Position numbers and translations under genes: made by a program. Below, one piece after another: positions 1 through 8,329 of a stretch of 64,000 bases of DNA. Under the pieces are notes generated by a model. The model did not search any database and was not told the DNA's origin. It saw only the letters and a list, made by a program, of their open reading frames with translations. How positions within the stretch are numbered: the stretch's first letter is position 1; each line of letters starts with the position of its first letter. This DNA is from Tistlia sp040905785 (GTDB lineage: Bacteria; Pseudomonadota; Alphaproteobacteria; Kiloniellales; DSM-21159), in contig NZ_JBBDQW010000005.1 of NCBI RefSeq assembly GCF_040905785.1, positions 1 through 64,000 on the forward strand, given 5' to 3'.

Positions 1-265
1 TTCTCATACTGGAAGGGGTCGGCATCGCTCCTGGCGGGCTCGCTCCGCCAGGAGAAGCCCGAAGAGCGTAGCCGAAGCTACGCTCGAGGGCTGCGACGCC
101 GCGGGCGAGCCCGCCAGGAGCGACCCGCCCCTGAACCAGCCGGGGGGCGCGGGTTATCGCCGCACAGGCCGCGTCGAAGCGCTTGCCCGATGCGCCGCAT
201 CGCGCTGCGCGCTTCTCCTTGCCTGTCCGACGATAACCCACGTGACGACCCTTCCAGTATGAGAA
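1..265. repeat. Nested inverted-repeat element (MITE-like or large structured repeat)
   Basis: The outer ends are inverted copies: 1-17 matches the reverse complement of 249-265 exactly (17 bp). Inside lie a perfect 18-bp inverted pair (26-43 with 105-122), a perfect 9-bp hairpin with a CGAA loop (64-72 with 77-85), and a third pair (151-159 with 231-239, supported by 164-169 with 221-226). No credible protein is encoded. The right end is 13 bases before the stop codon of the asmA-like gene, so it sits in its 3' flank. The left end coincides with the window edge, so the element may continue. It could be a non-autonomous transposable element or a large intergenic repeat. No target-site duplication can be judged. 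Confidence 0.7.
64..85. repeat. Perfect 9-bp hairpin inside the nested element
   Basis: GAGCGTAGC and GCTACGCTC flank a CGAA tetraloop. It forms the tip of a larger cruciform whose outer arms are 26-43 and 105-122. There is no T-run next to it, so it is not an obvious intrinsic terminator. Confidence 0.7.
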
Positions 266-278
266 ATCCAGGCTAAGC

Positions 279-3200
279 TCAGCCGCCCCGTCCCAGTCCC
301 TGGATCAGACCGCGCAAGACGTCCTCCGGCTTCGGCGGGGGGCTGTCGTGCGGCGGCGCCTGGTCCTGCTCCCCGCCCGGCTCCTCCGGCGCGATCTCCA
401 GGGCGTCGGCCGGCGGCTCGGGCTGCTGCCGGGCGCCGGGCAGCGCGTTGCGCAGGATCTGCTCCAGGGAATTGCCCCGGCTACCACCGCTCCCGCCGCC
501 CGGGGCGATGGAGAGCGCGGCGCCCTTGAGGCGCAGGTTCGGCTCGTCGAGCGCGCCGTCCAGATCGATCTCGACCTGCGGCTCGCCCGCGTCTTCGCGG
601 TAGAGCGCGGCCGTCACCGCCATGGTCCAGGCCGGAAGGTTCGCCAGGGTGCCGCGCGCCCGGAGCCGGGCGCCCTGCCCCGCGAGCTGCAGGTCGCTGG
701 TCGTCGCCACGCCCTCGGCGACCCGGACCGTGCCCGACAGCTGACCGGGCCGGCCGGCGAAGGCCGAGAACAGCTCGTTGAGCGGGTTCGTGACGCCACG
801 CAGCTCGCTGACCTGCTGGCCGAGGATGCCGAGCACGATGTTGCCGATCTGCTCCTGGGCCTGGGCCTCGAGGGTCAGCTCGCCGCCCAGCGTCGCCTGG
901 CCGCCGAGGGCCGTGACCAGCGCGGCCTCGCTGTTGCCGCGGCTGGAGAGCTCGGCCTCCAGGTCGAGGCGGCCGCGCACGCGCTCGGTGCCGAAGGGGC
1001 GCAGGACGGCGCCGGCGTCCACCCCGGCGAAGGCCAGCGTCAGGTCGGCGGTCGGGGTGCCGGCGGCGGCGTCGAGCCGGCCGTGGGCGCTGAGCCGGCC
1101 CTCGTGGAAGATGCCCTCCAGGCGCTCCAGCGTCAGCAGGCCCGCCTCCAGCTTGGCGCGCAGCGAGGCCGGCGCCAGCACGAGCTCGCCATGGCGCAGC
1201 CCGGCGGCCTCGAGCGCCACCTCGGCGTCGAGGTCGCGCAGGGCGCCGAGCCCGAGCGGCTGGCGCGACCAGCGCGCCGCCGGATCCTGGCCACCGCCGC
1301 CGCCGTCGCCGAAGAAGCGCGCCAGGTCGAGCTCGCCGGTCGCCAGCTCGACCCCCACGAAGGGCGTCGCGCGGAGCAGGTCGAGGGACAGCGTGCCGCT
1401 CTCGATGGTCGCTCCGGCCGCACCGCTGATCTCGGAGACCTGCAGCTGCAGCGGACTGCCGGTGACTCGGGCGCGCAGGTCCAGCCCGCCGGCCCCCGGC
1501 GACAGCGGCGAGTCGCCGAGGGCGCGGCGCAGCAGCAGCGCCAAGTCGTCGTGGCGGGCGGCCAGGCGGAAGTCGACCTCCGGCAGGCCGCTGTCCAGTT
1601 CGCGCGCCGTGCCCTCGGCGACGAGCTCGGCGTCGAGAGCCGACAGGCGCGTCTCGTAGCGCGCCTCGCCGGCGCCGTAGTGGAAGGCCGAGGTCACGTC
1701 CAGGCGCTCGAGGCGGGCCAGCGGCGAGTCCGCGGGCTGGCCGAGGATCCGTGCCAGGGCCGCGCCCTCGATGCCGTTGGCCTGCAGCCGGGCGTCGCCG
1801 ATTGCCAGGGCGTCCGGCAGCCCGCTGACCCGGCCCGAGGAGAAGATCGTGCCGCCGAGCGCCATCACGTCGGCGTTGTAGGTGAAGCCCTCCGCCGAGC
1901 CGGAGGCGCTGCCGCTGGCGCGCAGGCTCCCGAGCCGGGCCAGCGCGCCGTCCGCCGGCTGGCCGAGCAGGCGGCCGAGGCGGGCGGTATCGGTGACGGT
2001 GATGTCGAAGCTGCCGTCCTCGACCGAGGGAGCCTCGGGCAGGCCGGTGAAGACGCCCGACAGGCTGAAGGCGCCGCCGGCAAGGTCGCCGACGGTCAGG
2101 CGGCGCAGGGTCAGCCGACCCTGCTGCAGCGTGCCCTCGAGCGTGACCTGGCGCGCCGACTGGCCGTTGTAGGTGACCTGCCCGAGAGTGAGGTCGAGAT
2201 TGGCGTCGATCGCCCCCAAGACAGCCGCCGGATGCCGGCCCGTCTCCGCGGGCGACTCGGCGGCCCGCTCCGGCCCGGCGGCCTCGCCCGTCTCGCCTGC
2301 CTGCGGCTGCGGCGCGGGCTCGGGCGCCGGCGCGGCGGCCGCAGAGTCGGCCGCAGAGTCGGCCGCAGAGTCGACCGAGGGCGGCGGCCCGCTGGCACCG
2401 GGCAGGTAGGCGTCGAGGTTGATCCGGTCGATGCTCAGGCCGATGCCGACGCCCAGCCGCTCGCGCAGCGCCAGCGCCAAGCCGCCGGTGATCCGACTGG
2501 TGTCGACCTCCAGGTCGATGCCGGTGATCGAGGCGAGCCGCGGCGTCGCGTCGAGGTCGGCAAGCAGGCTGGTCCGGCGCAGACGGTCCCCCGGCACGCC
2601 CTCGACCTCCACGCCGAGCCAGCCCAGCACGCCGCGCAGGTTATCCGCCGTCGCCTCCACGCGCCCGACGAAGCGCGGCTCGCCGGCCTCGGCGGTCAGG
2701 TCGCCGGAAAGCACCAGGTTGCCGCCACCCGGCAGCAGCGCCAGCGCCTGGTTGAGCGCCAGGCGGTCCTGATGGAGATCGGCGTTGATCAGCACCTGGC
2801 GCACCACCTCGCCCCGGTAGAGGAGGGTGTCGATCTGCAGGTCGAGCTGGCCGACCAGGCCATCCGGCAGGCTGAAGCCGCCGGCCGGCGGAACGGGATC
2901 CTGGCCGCCGCCGCCGCCGTCGGCCAGCAGGCTGTCGAGGTTCAGTCGCGAGACGCGCAGCTCGGCCGTCACCTCGGTGGGGTCGCCGAATGTCACGCCG
3001 GTCGCGCCGGCGACTGCGGTGTCGGCCATCGACAGGTCGAGCGACTCCAGCGAGAGCCGGGCGTCCCGGTAGTCGAGCCGGCCCGACAGGTTGAAGGGCT
3101 GGGCCAGGCTGCCCGGCAGCTCGGTGCCCGGCGCCGCCAGGGCCGCCAGCGCCAGCAGGCTCTCGCCGGAGAGGGTCAGGTTGCCGCGCGCGCTGGCCGC

Positions 3201-4055
3201 CTCGCCCGCCGTCAGCTCGCCGTTGAACCGAGCCTTAGCATCGCCGGCATCGGGCAGGGCCAGGTTGATCGTGACCGCGGTCGCGCCGCCGAGCGCGAGG
3301 CGGCCCGTCGAGAGCGAGAGCTCGAGGGGCGTCCCGCGCAACCGGGCCTCGCCCTCGACCTGGAAGGGTCCGCGCAGCGAGCCCGCCGTCAGAATGGCAT
3401 CGAGCGCCTCGAGCCGCTCCTCGGTGCCGGCCGGCGCGTCGCGGTAGACGAGCGTGCCGTCGCGGATCGTGACCCGGTCGAGCGTCACCGACAGCGGGGT
3501 TGCATGCCCCGGCTCGGACTCGCCTTCGGGCACGGGTTCGTCGCTGAGCGAAGTGGGCGAGCTCGTTCCGGGAGCTGCGCCGTGCGGCGGCGAGAGATCC
3601 CAGTTGACGCGCCCGTCCGCGAGACGCTCGAGCAGGATGGTCGGCTCGACCAGCACCAGCGATCGGACCTGCAGGTCGCCGCCGAGCAGCGGCGTCAGCG
3701 CGACCCGCACCTCCAGCGTCTCCAGCGACACCATGGTCGGCTGCGAGCCCCCCTCGACGTTGGAGAGGCGCGCGCCCTCGGCGGAGAGCGTCGGCGTCGG
3801 CAACACGCTCAAGCGGAGGTCGCCCTCGATCTGAAGGCTGCGTCCCGTCGCCTCCTCGACCGCTGCCGCCAGGCGCGGCTTGAAGGCGTTCCAGTCGACC
3901 AGCAGAGGGCCGAACAGGACGACCAGGACCAGCAGCGCGAGGAGGGCGCCGGCGACGATCAGAAGCGTGCGCAAGAGGATGTTCCGGTCCCTGGCCCCGA
4001 AGGTTGGCGAAGCGCGTGGCCCTGCGAACTTAGTGGCTGCCCCGGACCTTGGCAA
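279..4055 (-). CDS. AsmA family inner-membrane/periplasmic protein
   Basis: A 1258-residue AsmA-type protein. Residues about 28-50 form a single strongly hydrophobic anchor, followed by the AsmA signature (DWNAFKP, then ATGRSLQIEGDL). The body is long, beta-rich and repetitive, as in the AsmA/TamB/YhdP-like group that bridges the periplasm and is linked to lipid or outer-membrane homeostasis. A low-complexity Ala/Pro/Glu linker near residues 545-610 separates two AsmA-like halves, and the C-terminus is also Pro/Gln/Glu-rich. The motif DGGGGGQDP occurs twice. The listed start is TTG with no clear ribosome site. An internal TTG just before the membrane segment is possible, so the N-terminus is uncertain. 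It stands alone on this strand. The precise substrate is unknown. Confidence 0.85.
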   Translation of the reverse strand: MPRSGAATKFAGPRASPTFGARDRNILLRTLLIVAGALLALLVLVVLFGPLLVDWNAFKPRLAAAVEEATGRSLQIEGDLRLSVLPTPTLSAEGARLSNVEGGSQPTMVSLETLEVRVALTPLLGGDLQVRSLVLVEPTILLERLADGRVNWDLSPPHGAAPGTSSPTSLSDEPVPEGESEPGHATPLSVTLDRVTIRDGTLVYRDAPAGTEERLEALDAILTAGSLRGPFQVEGEARLRGTPLELSLSTGRLALGGATAVTINLALPDAGDAKARFNGELTAGEAASARGNLTLSGESLLALAALAAPGTELPGSLAQPFNLSGRLDYRDARLSLESLDLSMADTAVAGATGVTFGDPTEVTAELRVSRLNLDSLLADGGGGGQDPVPPAGGFSLPDGLVGQLDLQIDTLLYRGEVVRQVLINADLHQDRLALNQALALLPGGGNLVLSGDLTAEAGEPRFVGRVEATADNLRGVLGWLGVEVEGVPGDRLRRTSLLADLDATPRLASITGIDLEVDTSRITGGLALALRERLGVGIGLSIDRINLDAYLPGASGPPPSVDSAADSAADSAAAAPAPEPAPQPQAGETGEAAGPERAAESPAETGRHPAAVLGAIDANLDLTLGQVTYNGQSARQVTLEGTLQQGRLTLRRLTVGDLAGGAFSLSGVFTGLPEAPSVEDGSFDITVTDTARLGRLLGQPADGALARLGSLRASGSASGSAEGFTYNADVMALGGTIFSSGRVSGLPDALAIGDARLQANGIEGAALARILGQPADSPLARLERLDVTSAFHYGAGEARYETRLSALDAELVAEGTARELDSGLPEVDFRLAARHDDLALLLRRALGDSPLSPGAGGLDLRARVTGSPLQLQVSEISGAAGATIESGTLSLDLLRATPFVGVELATGELDLARFFGDGGGGGQDPAARWSRQPLGLGALRDLDAEVALEAAGLRHGELVLAPASLRAKLEAGLLTLERLEGIFHEGRLSAHGRLDAAAGTPTADLTLAFAGVDAGAVLRPFGTERVRGRLDLEAELSSRGNSEAALVTALGGQATLGGELTLEAQAQEQIGNIVLGILGQQVSELRGVTNPLNELFSAFAGRPGQLSGTVRVAEGVATTSDLQLAGQGARLRARGTLANLPAWTMAVTAALYREDAGEPQVEIDLDGALDEPNLRLKGAALSIAPGGGSGGSRGNSLEQILRNALPGARQQPEPPADALEIAPEEPGGEQDQAPPHDSPPPKPEDVLRGLIQGLGRGG
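2338..2373. repeat. Three tandem 12-bp units inside the AsmA linker
   Basis: Three exact copies of GCCGCAGAGTCG lie in frame and encode a DSAA-type repeat in the low-complexity linker of the AsmA protein. The unit length is a multiple of three, so copy-number change would only lengthen or shorten the linker. Confidence 0.85.
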
Positions 4056-4175
4056 ACCGCGCGCGGCCGCTGCCAGCTGGCGCCCGGGGAGAGGCCTCCG
4101 CCCCCTTCGAGCGGTCGCTTATGTCCCCTGGCACGCCTGTGCTAAGCCCTGTTCCTCGAAACGGAGGAGGCGGCC

Positions 4176-4421
4176 ATGGCGGAGATCGTCAACCTGCGGC
4201 AGCAGCGCAAGGCGCGCGCCCGGGCCGAACGTGTGGAACAGGCCGCGACCAACCGGGTGCGCCACGGCCGCACCAAGGACGAGCGTCAGCGCCAGGAGAA
4301 CGATGCCGAACGGCGCCGACGGCAGCTCGACGGCCTGCGTCTGGACGAACCCTCCCGCGAAAGCGTAGGCACGGACCGTCCCCCGCAGGACGGCGGGCCG
4401 GCACAGGAAGAGAGAGACTGA
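4176..4421 (+). CDS. DUF4169 family small basic protein
   Basis: An 81-residue, highly charged protein starting AEIVNLRQQRKARARAER and carrying the NRVRHGRTKDER block typical of the alphaproteobacterial DUF4169 family. It is probably almost entirely helical, rich in Arg, Lys, Glu and Gln, with no membrane segment. Function is unknown. Its ATG follows a good ribosome site (GGAGGAGG about 7 bases upstream). It ends five bases before the start of the aminotransferase, so the two are very likely co-transcribed. Confidence 0.85.
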   Translation: MAEIVNLRQQRKARARAERVEQAATNRVRHGRTKDERQRQENDAERRRRQLDGLRLDEPSRESVGTDRPPQDGGPAQEERD

Positions 4422-4426
4422 ACTCC

Positions 4427-5599
4427 ATGCGCTATGGTCCGCTGGTCGCCCGGCTCGCCCTCGACGGCTCCGATGGCTGGAACGTTCATTTCCGCGCGGT
4501 GGAGCGCAAGGCGCGCGGCATCGACACCCTGATCCTGACGGTCGGCGACAGCGATTTCGACAGCCCGCCCGAGGCGGTCGCCGCCTGCAAGGCGGCGCTC
4601 GACGCCGGCGAGACGCGCTACACGCCGATCCTCGGCGATCCGCGGCTGCGCGCGGCGGTCGCCGAGCGCCACGCCCGCCAGACCGGCCGGGAGACCTCGG
4701 CCGACCAGGTCGTGATCGCCGCCGGCGCGCAGAACGCGCTCTTCAGCGTCGTAATCAGCCTGCTCGGCCCCGGCGAGGAGGCGATCGTGCCGGAGCCGAT
4801 GTACCTGACCTATCCGGGCACCGTGGCGACAGCGGGCGGGGTCATGGTCGTGGTGCCGAGCCCCGCCGAGCGCGCCTTTCATGTCGACCCGGCCGACATC
4901 GAGAAGGCGGTGACGCCAAACAGCCGGCTGCTCCTGATCGCCTCGCCGAACAATCCGACCGGGGCGGTGCTCGGTCGCGCGGAATGGCAGGCGATCGGCG
5001 AGATCGCGCGCGCCCACGACCTCTGGCTGGTCTCCGACGAGGTCTACGCCGACCTGGCCTACGGCGACTCGCCGGCCTATCCGGCCGCCCTGCCCGAGCT
5101 CGCCGAGCGCACGGTGGTGGTTTCCAGCCTGTCGAAGTCGCACGCCATGACCGGCTGGCGCGCCGGCTGGTCGGTCAGCCCGAATCCAGAGCTGCCCAGG
5201 CACCTGTTCCGACTGGCGATCGCCAACACCTACGGCTCGCCGCAATTCGTCCAGGACGCGGCGCTCGCGGCGCTGAAGGCGGCGCCGGCGGCGCTGCCGG
5301 CCCTGCGCGAAGCCTACGCGCGGCGTCGGCTCGAGGTTGCCGCGGCGGTCAACGCGATTCCCGGCCTGTCCTGCCGGAAGCCCGAAGGCGGCATGTTCGT
5401 GCTGGTCGACGTGCGGCAGAGCGGCCTCGGTGCCCTCGAGTTCGCCAACCGGCTGCTCGACGAGACCGGCCTGGCCCTGCTGCCGGCAGACGGCTTCGGG
5501 GCCAGCGCCACCGGCCACCTGCGGCTCAACCTGGGCACCCCGGACGCGGTGCTGAAGGATGCCATGAAGCGCCTGGCCGGCTTCGCCGCCACGCTCTGA
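4427..5599 (+). CDS. Class I/II PLP-dependent aminotransferase, AruH-like
   Basis: A 390-residue fold-type I aminotransferase. The PLP lysine lies in SSLSKSHAMTGWRAGW, with the upstream SPNNPTGAVL and SDEVYADL motifs of the aspartate aminotransferase superfamily. The opening (MRYGPLVARLALDGSDGW) and the overall pattern resemble arginine:pyruvate transaminase AruH, which starts the arginine transaminase route. The ATG at 4427 is chosen because it follows AGGAAGAGAGAG and gives a family-like N-terminus. The open frame extends further upstream but overlaps the DUF4169 gene. Substrate is inferred: arginine is plausible, but another amino acid is possible because no other aru genes are visible. 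A stem-loop follows at 5645. Confidence 0.85.
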   Translation: MRYGPLVARLALDGSDGWNVHFRAVERKARGIDTLILTVGDSDFDSPPEAVAACKAALDAGETRYTPILGDPRLRAAVAERHARQTGRETSADQVVIAAGAQNALFSVVISLLGPGEEAIVPEPMYLTYPGTVATAGGVMVVVPSPAERAFHVDPADIEKAVTPNSRLLLIASPNNPTGAVLGRAEWQAIGEIARAHDLWLVSDEVYADLAYGDSPAYPAALPELAERTVVVSSLSKSHAMTGWRAGWSVSPNPELPRHLFRLAIANTYGSPQFVQDAALAALKAAPAALPALREAYARRRLEVAAAVNAIPGLSCRKPEGGMFVLVDVRQSGLGALEFANRLLDETGLALLPADGFGASATGHLRLNLGTPDAVLKDAMKRLAGFAATL

Positions 5600-5644
5600 T
5601 CGCGCGCGCCGCCAAGTTGCGGCTGCCGAGCGGACAAGCAGGAT

Positions 5645-5670
5645 CGCCCGGCAGGGACGCCTGCCGGGCG
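5645..5670. terminator. Bidirectional stem-loop between convergent genes
   Basis: A perfect 10-bp GC-rich stem (CGCCCGGCAG with CTGCCGGGCG) with a 6-base loop lies between the convergent aminotransferase and XRE genes. No T-run follows on either strand, so it is terminator-like rather than a canonical intrinsic terminator. Confidence 0.6.
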
Positions 5671-5706
5671 ACAAGAACCGATCGGCCGCTCGGGCCGCCC
5701 GCTCGG

Positions 5707-6081
5707 TCAGGCGGCCTTGGCGAAGGCCTTGACCAGACGGATCAGCTGCGTCTTCACCTGCTCGTCGTCGATGCGGTTGACGGCGCGCGCCAGCTCGAGG
5801 GTCTGCCGGTCGAAGGTCCGCTCCTCCTCGACCACCGCGGTCGACTCCGTGGAGACGCCCTGCCCGTCGAGGCCTTCGAAGAAGGTGCTCACCGGTGTCT
5901 GGAGCACGTTGGCGATGTCCCAGATCCGGCTGCCGCTGATGCGATTGGCGCCGCTCTCGTACTTCTGTACCTGCTGGAAGCTGATTCCGAGCCGCTCCGC
6001 TAGATCGGACTGGCTCCACCCGAGTGCCACGCGCCGTTCACGAACCTTGCGCCCGATATGCACGTCGGTTTTATGGTACAT
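5707..6081 (-). CDS. XRE-family helix-turn-helix transcriptional regulator
   Basis: A 124-residue protein with an N-terminal Cro/C1-type HTH: VRERRVALGWSQSDLAERLG, then ISFQQVQKYESGANRI. A short C-terminal helical region contains ELARAVNRIDDEQVKTQLI. Regulators of this build are common in alphaproteobacteria, often as single-domain repressors. The start at 6081 (MYHKTDVHIG) is chosen because AGGAAGGA lies about 8 bases upstream. The frame is open for 21 more codons, but that segment is unlike the family. It is divergent from the aldo/keto reductase at 6333 across a dyad-rich 251-base gap, so autoregulation and control of that operon are plausible. Confidence 0.88.
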   Translation of the reverse strand: MYHKTDVHIGRKVRERRVALGWSQSDLAERLGISFQQVQKYESGANRISGSRIWDIANVLQTPVSTFFEGLDGQGVSTESTAVVEEERTFDRQTLELARAVNRIDDEQVKTQLIRLVKAFAKAA

Positions 6082-6209
6082 CGTCTTTGGATCCTTCCTG
6101 GGGTTATTGCTTGCGTCATCGCAGGCAGCGCCGACGACCGGCACGGGGATGGCCTCTACATAGTATCAATAGCGTCCGAGGGCCCGAATCCTCGCAAGAC
6201 GGGAAGCGT

Positions 6210-6244
6210 AATGTTTTGTAAACCATTCAGAATTCTGGGTGAAT
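6210..6244. promoter_or_regulatory. Dyad-rich operator candidate between XRE gene and AKR-FAH operon
   Basis: Two dyads occur in an unusually AT-rich patch. At 6210-6227, arms AATGTTTT and AAACCATT match at 7 of 8 positions. At 6228-6237, CAGAATTCTG is a perfect 10-bp palindrome, itself flanked by ATTCA and TGAAT arms (6225-6229 and 6240-6244). The site lies about 90-120 bases before the aldo/keto reductase start and upstream of the divergent XRE gene. Which regulator binds is not known. Confidence 0.5.
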
Positions 6245-6332
6245 CGCGACCAATCCTGCTTTGGAGCTGACTCGGCCGCCCCTATCAATGGGACCTCTTC
6301 GCAGCACAATCAAGGGGAGAACAGGAGACATT

Positions 6333-7349
6333 ATGGAATCCAGACGCATGGGCAAGAGCGGCCTCCATGTTTCCCGCATCTGTCTCGGCACGATGATGTT
6401 CGGGCTGCGCACCGACGCCGCCGAGGCCGAGCGGATCGTCGCCGATGCGGCCGAGGCGGGCGTCAACTTCATCGACACGGCCGACCAATATGCCGCTGGC
6501 GAGTCCGAGCGGATCACCGGCAAGGCCATCGCTGCCCGGCGGCACGACTGGGTGCTCGCGACCAAGGTCTGCAACCCGATGGGCGAGGGCCCGAACCGCC
6601 GCGGCCTCGGCCGCAAGTGGATCCTGCAGGCCTGCGAGGAATCGCTGGCGCGGCTGGGGTGCGACTACATCGACATCTACTACATGCACAAGGAGGACGC
6701 CGGCACGCCGCTCGAGGAGAGCGTGCGCGCCATGGCCGACCTGATCGCGGCCGGCAAGGTGCGCCACTTCGCCCTCTCCAACTTCCGCGCCTGGCGCATC
6801 GCCGAGATCTGCAACCTCTGCGACCAGGCCGGCATCGACCGCCCCATCGCCCTGCAGCCCTACTACAACGCCTTCAATCGCATGCCGGAGGTCGAGCTGC
6901 TGCCGGCCTGCGACTACTACGGCATGGGCGTCGTGCCCTACAGCCCGATGGCCCGCGGCGTCCTGTCCGGCAAGTACGACCCGGAGTCCGCACCGCCGGC
7001 CGGCACACGCGCCGGCGCCGAGGACCCGCGCATGATGCAGACCGAGTGGCGCCGCGAGTCCCTGGTGCTCGCCCGCCGCATCAAGGCGCACGCCGAGCAG
7101 CGCGGCATTACCGCCGGGCAGTTCGCCACCGCCTGGGTGCTCGCCAATCCGCTGATAACCTCGGTCATCGCCGGGCCGCGCACCTTCGAGCAGTGGCGCG
7201 ACTACCTGGGCGCCGTCGAGGTCGCGCTGACCCCCGAGGACGAGACGCTGATCGACGGGATGGTCTCCCCAGGCCACCCCTCGACGCCGGGCTACACCGA
7301 TCCCGCCTACCCGGTCGAAGGCCGGCCGGTCCCGCGCCGCACACCCTGA
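6333..7349 (+). CDS. Aldo/keto reductase
   Basis: A 338-residue NAD(P)H-dependent oxidoreductase of the aldo/keto reductase superfamily (TIM barrel). The catalytic tetrad is visible: Asp48 and Tyr53 in FIDTADQY, Lys78 in LATKVCN, and His119 in YYMHKED. The C-terminal NPLITSVIAGPRTFEQ block is the usual cofactor-binding region. The start at 6333 has AGGAGA about 7 bases upstream; an upstream in-frame ATG at 6261 lacks this. It is followed after 64 bases by a fumarylacetoacetase-family hydrolase, so the pair may act in one sugar or aldehyde catabolic route. The exact substrate cannot be read from sequence. Confidence 0.9.
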   Translation: MESRRMGKSGLHVSRICLGTMMFGLRTDAAEAERIVADAAEAGVNFIDTADQYAAGESERITGKAIAARRHDWVLATKVCNPMGEGPNRRGLGRKWILQACEESLARLGCDYIDIYYMHKEDAGTPLEESVRAMADLIAAGKVRHFALSNFRAWRIAEICNLCDQAGIDRPIALQPYYNAFNRMPEVELLPACDYYGMGVVPYSPMARGVLSGKYDPESAPPAGTRAGAEDPRMMQTEWRRESLVLARRIKAHAEQRGITAGQFATAWVLANPLITSVIAGPRTFEQWRDYLGAVEVALTPEDETLIDGMVSPGHPSTPGYTDPAYPVEGRPVPRRTP

Positions 7350-7413
7350 GACGCCGCCCGCGGCGACGCCTTCTCGTTCCAACCAAGAACCATCCAGACG
7401 GAGGAAATTTCGA

Positions 7414-8262
7414 ATGAAGCTCCTGCGATTCGGCCCGGCGGGCCGCGAGCGCGCCGGCCTGCTCGACGACCAGGGCCGGCTGCGCGACCTCTCCGGCACG
7501 GTCGCCGACATCGACGGCCGCGCCCTGTCGCCCGACGGCCTGGCGCGGCTCCGCGACCTCGACCCCAGCAGCCTGCCCGAGGTCGAGGGCGAGCCGCGGC
7601 TCGGTCCCTGCGTCGGCGCGGTCGGCAAGCTGATCTGCGTCGGCCTCAACTACGCCAAGCACGCCGCGGAGTCGGGCGTCGAGCCGCCGCGCGAGCCGGT
7701 GCTCTTCGCCAAGGCGACCAGCGCCATCGTCGGCGCGAACGACGACATCATGCTGCCCGAGAACTCGACCAAGATGGACTGGGAGGTCGAGCTCGGCGTG
7801 GTGATTGGCCGGCGCGCACGCCACGTGCCGGAAGCCGAGGCGCTCGAGCACGTCGCCGGCTACTGCGTGGTCAACGACGTCTCGGAGCGCGCGGCTCAGC
7901 TGGAAGGCACCGGGCAGTGGATCAAGGGGAAGTCGTTCGACACCTTCGGACCTCTGGGGCCCTGGCTGGTCACGGCCGACGAGGTGCCCGGCCCGCAGGC
8001 CCTGGACGTCTTCTGCGAGGTCGAGGGCACGCGCTACCAGGACAGCAACACCGCCGACATGATCTTCCCGGTGGCCCACCTGGTGCACTATATCAGCCGC
8101 CACCTGACCCTGCTGCCCGGCGACGTCATCGCGACCGGCACGCCCTCGGGCGTCGGCATGGGCCTGAAGCCGCAGCGTTTCCTGAAGGCGGGCGACAAGG
8201 TCCGGCTCGGCATCAGCGGCCTCGGCGAGCAGCGCCAGACGGTGGTGCCCTTCAAGGTCTGA
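7414..8262 (+). CDS. Fumarylacetoacetate hydrolase family protein
   Basis: A 282-residue FAH-superfamily enzyme. The core starts at CVGLNYAKHAAE (about residue 74). Metal ligands fit MDWEVELGVVIG (acidic residues), and the catalytic segment NDVSERAAQ and the GDVIATGTPSGVG loop are present. Members hydrolyse or decarboxylate beta-diketo or 2-oxo-4-ene acids; close types include ureidoglycolate lyase-like and 2,4-diketo-3-deoxy-fuconate hydrolase-like proteins. The ATG at 7414 follows GGAGGAAATTTCGA. It probably shares a transcript with the aldo/keto reductase. True fumarylacetoacetase is less likely, because the protein is short and lies away from the hppD gene. Confidence 0.88.
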   Translation: MKLLRFGPAGRERAGLLDDQGRLRDLSGTVADIDGRALSPDGLARLRDLDPSSLPEVEGEPRLGPCVGAVGKLICVGLNYAKHAAESGVEPPREPVLFAKATSAIVGANDDIMLPENSTKMDWEVELGVVIGRRARHVPEAEALEHVAGYCVVNDVSERAAQLEGTGQWIKGKSFDTFGPLGPWLVTADEVPGPQALDVFCEVEGTRYQDSNTADMIFPVAHLVHYISRHLTLLPGDVIATGTPSGVGMGLKPQRFLKAGDKVRLGISGLGEQRQTVVPFKV

Positions 8263-8288
8263 GGGGGATCATCGCCCCCCTGGGACCC

Positions 8289-8325
8289 CACCCCGGGGCA
8301 GAGCCGCAGGCCTCGCCCCGGGGTG
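8289..8325. terminator. Strong GC stem-loop between convergent genes
   Basis: CACCCCGGGGC and GCCCCGGGGTG form a perfect 11-bp stem with a 15-base loop, 26 bases after the stop of the FAH-family gene and just past the end of the opposing small gene. No T-run follows, so it is a likely but non-canonical shared terminator. Confidence 0.6.
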
Positions 8326-8329
8326 CGCG

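Noticed and set aside
348..4145. Open frame of about 1265 codons opposite the AsmA gene
   Set aside because: It has the Arg/Gly/Gln/Ala-rich composition of an antisense shadow in GC-rich DNA and no recognisable domain, while the minus-strand frame has clear AsmA motifs.
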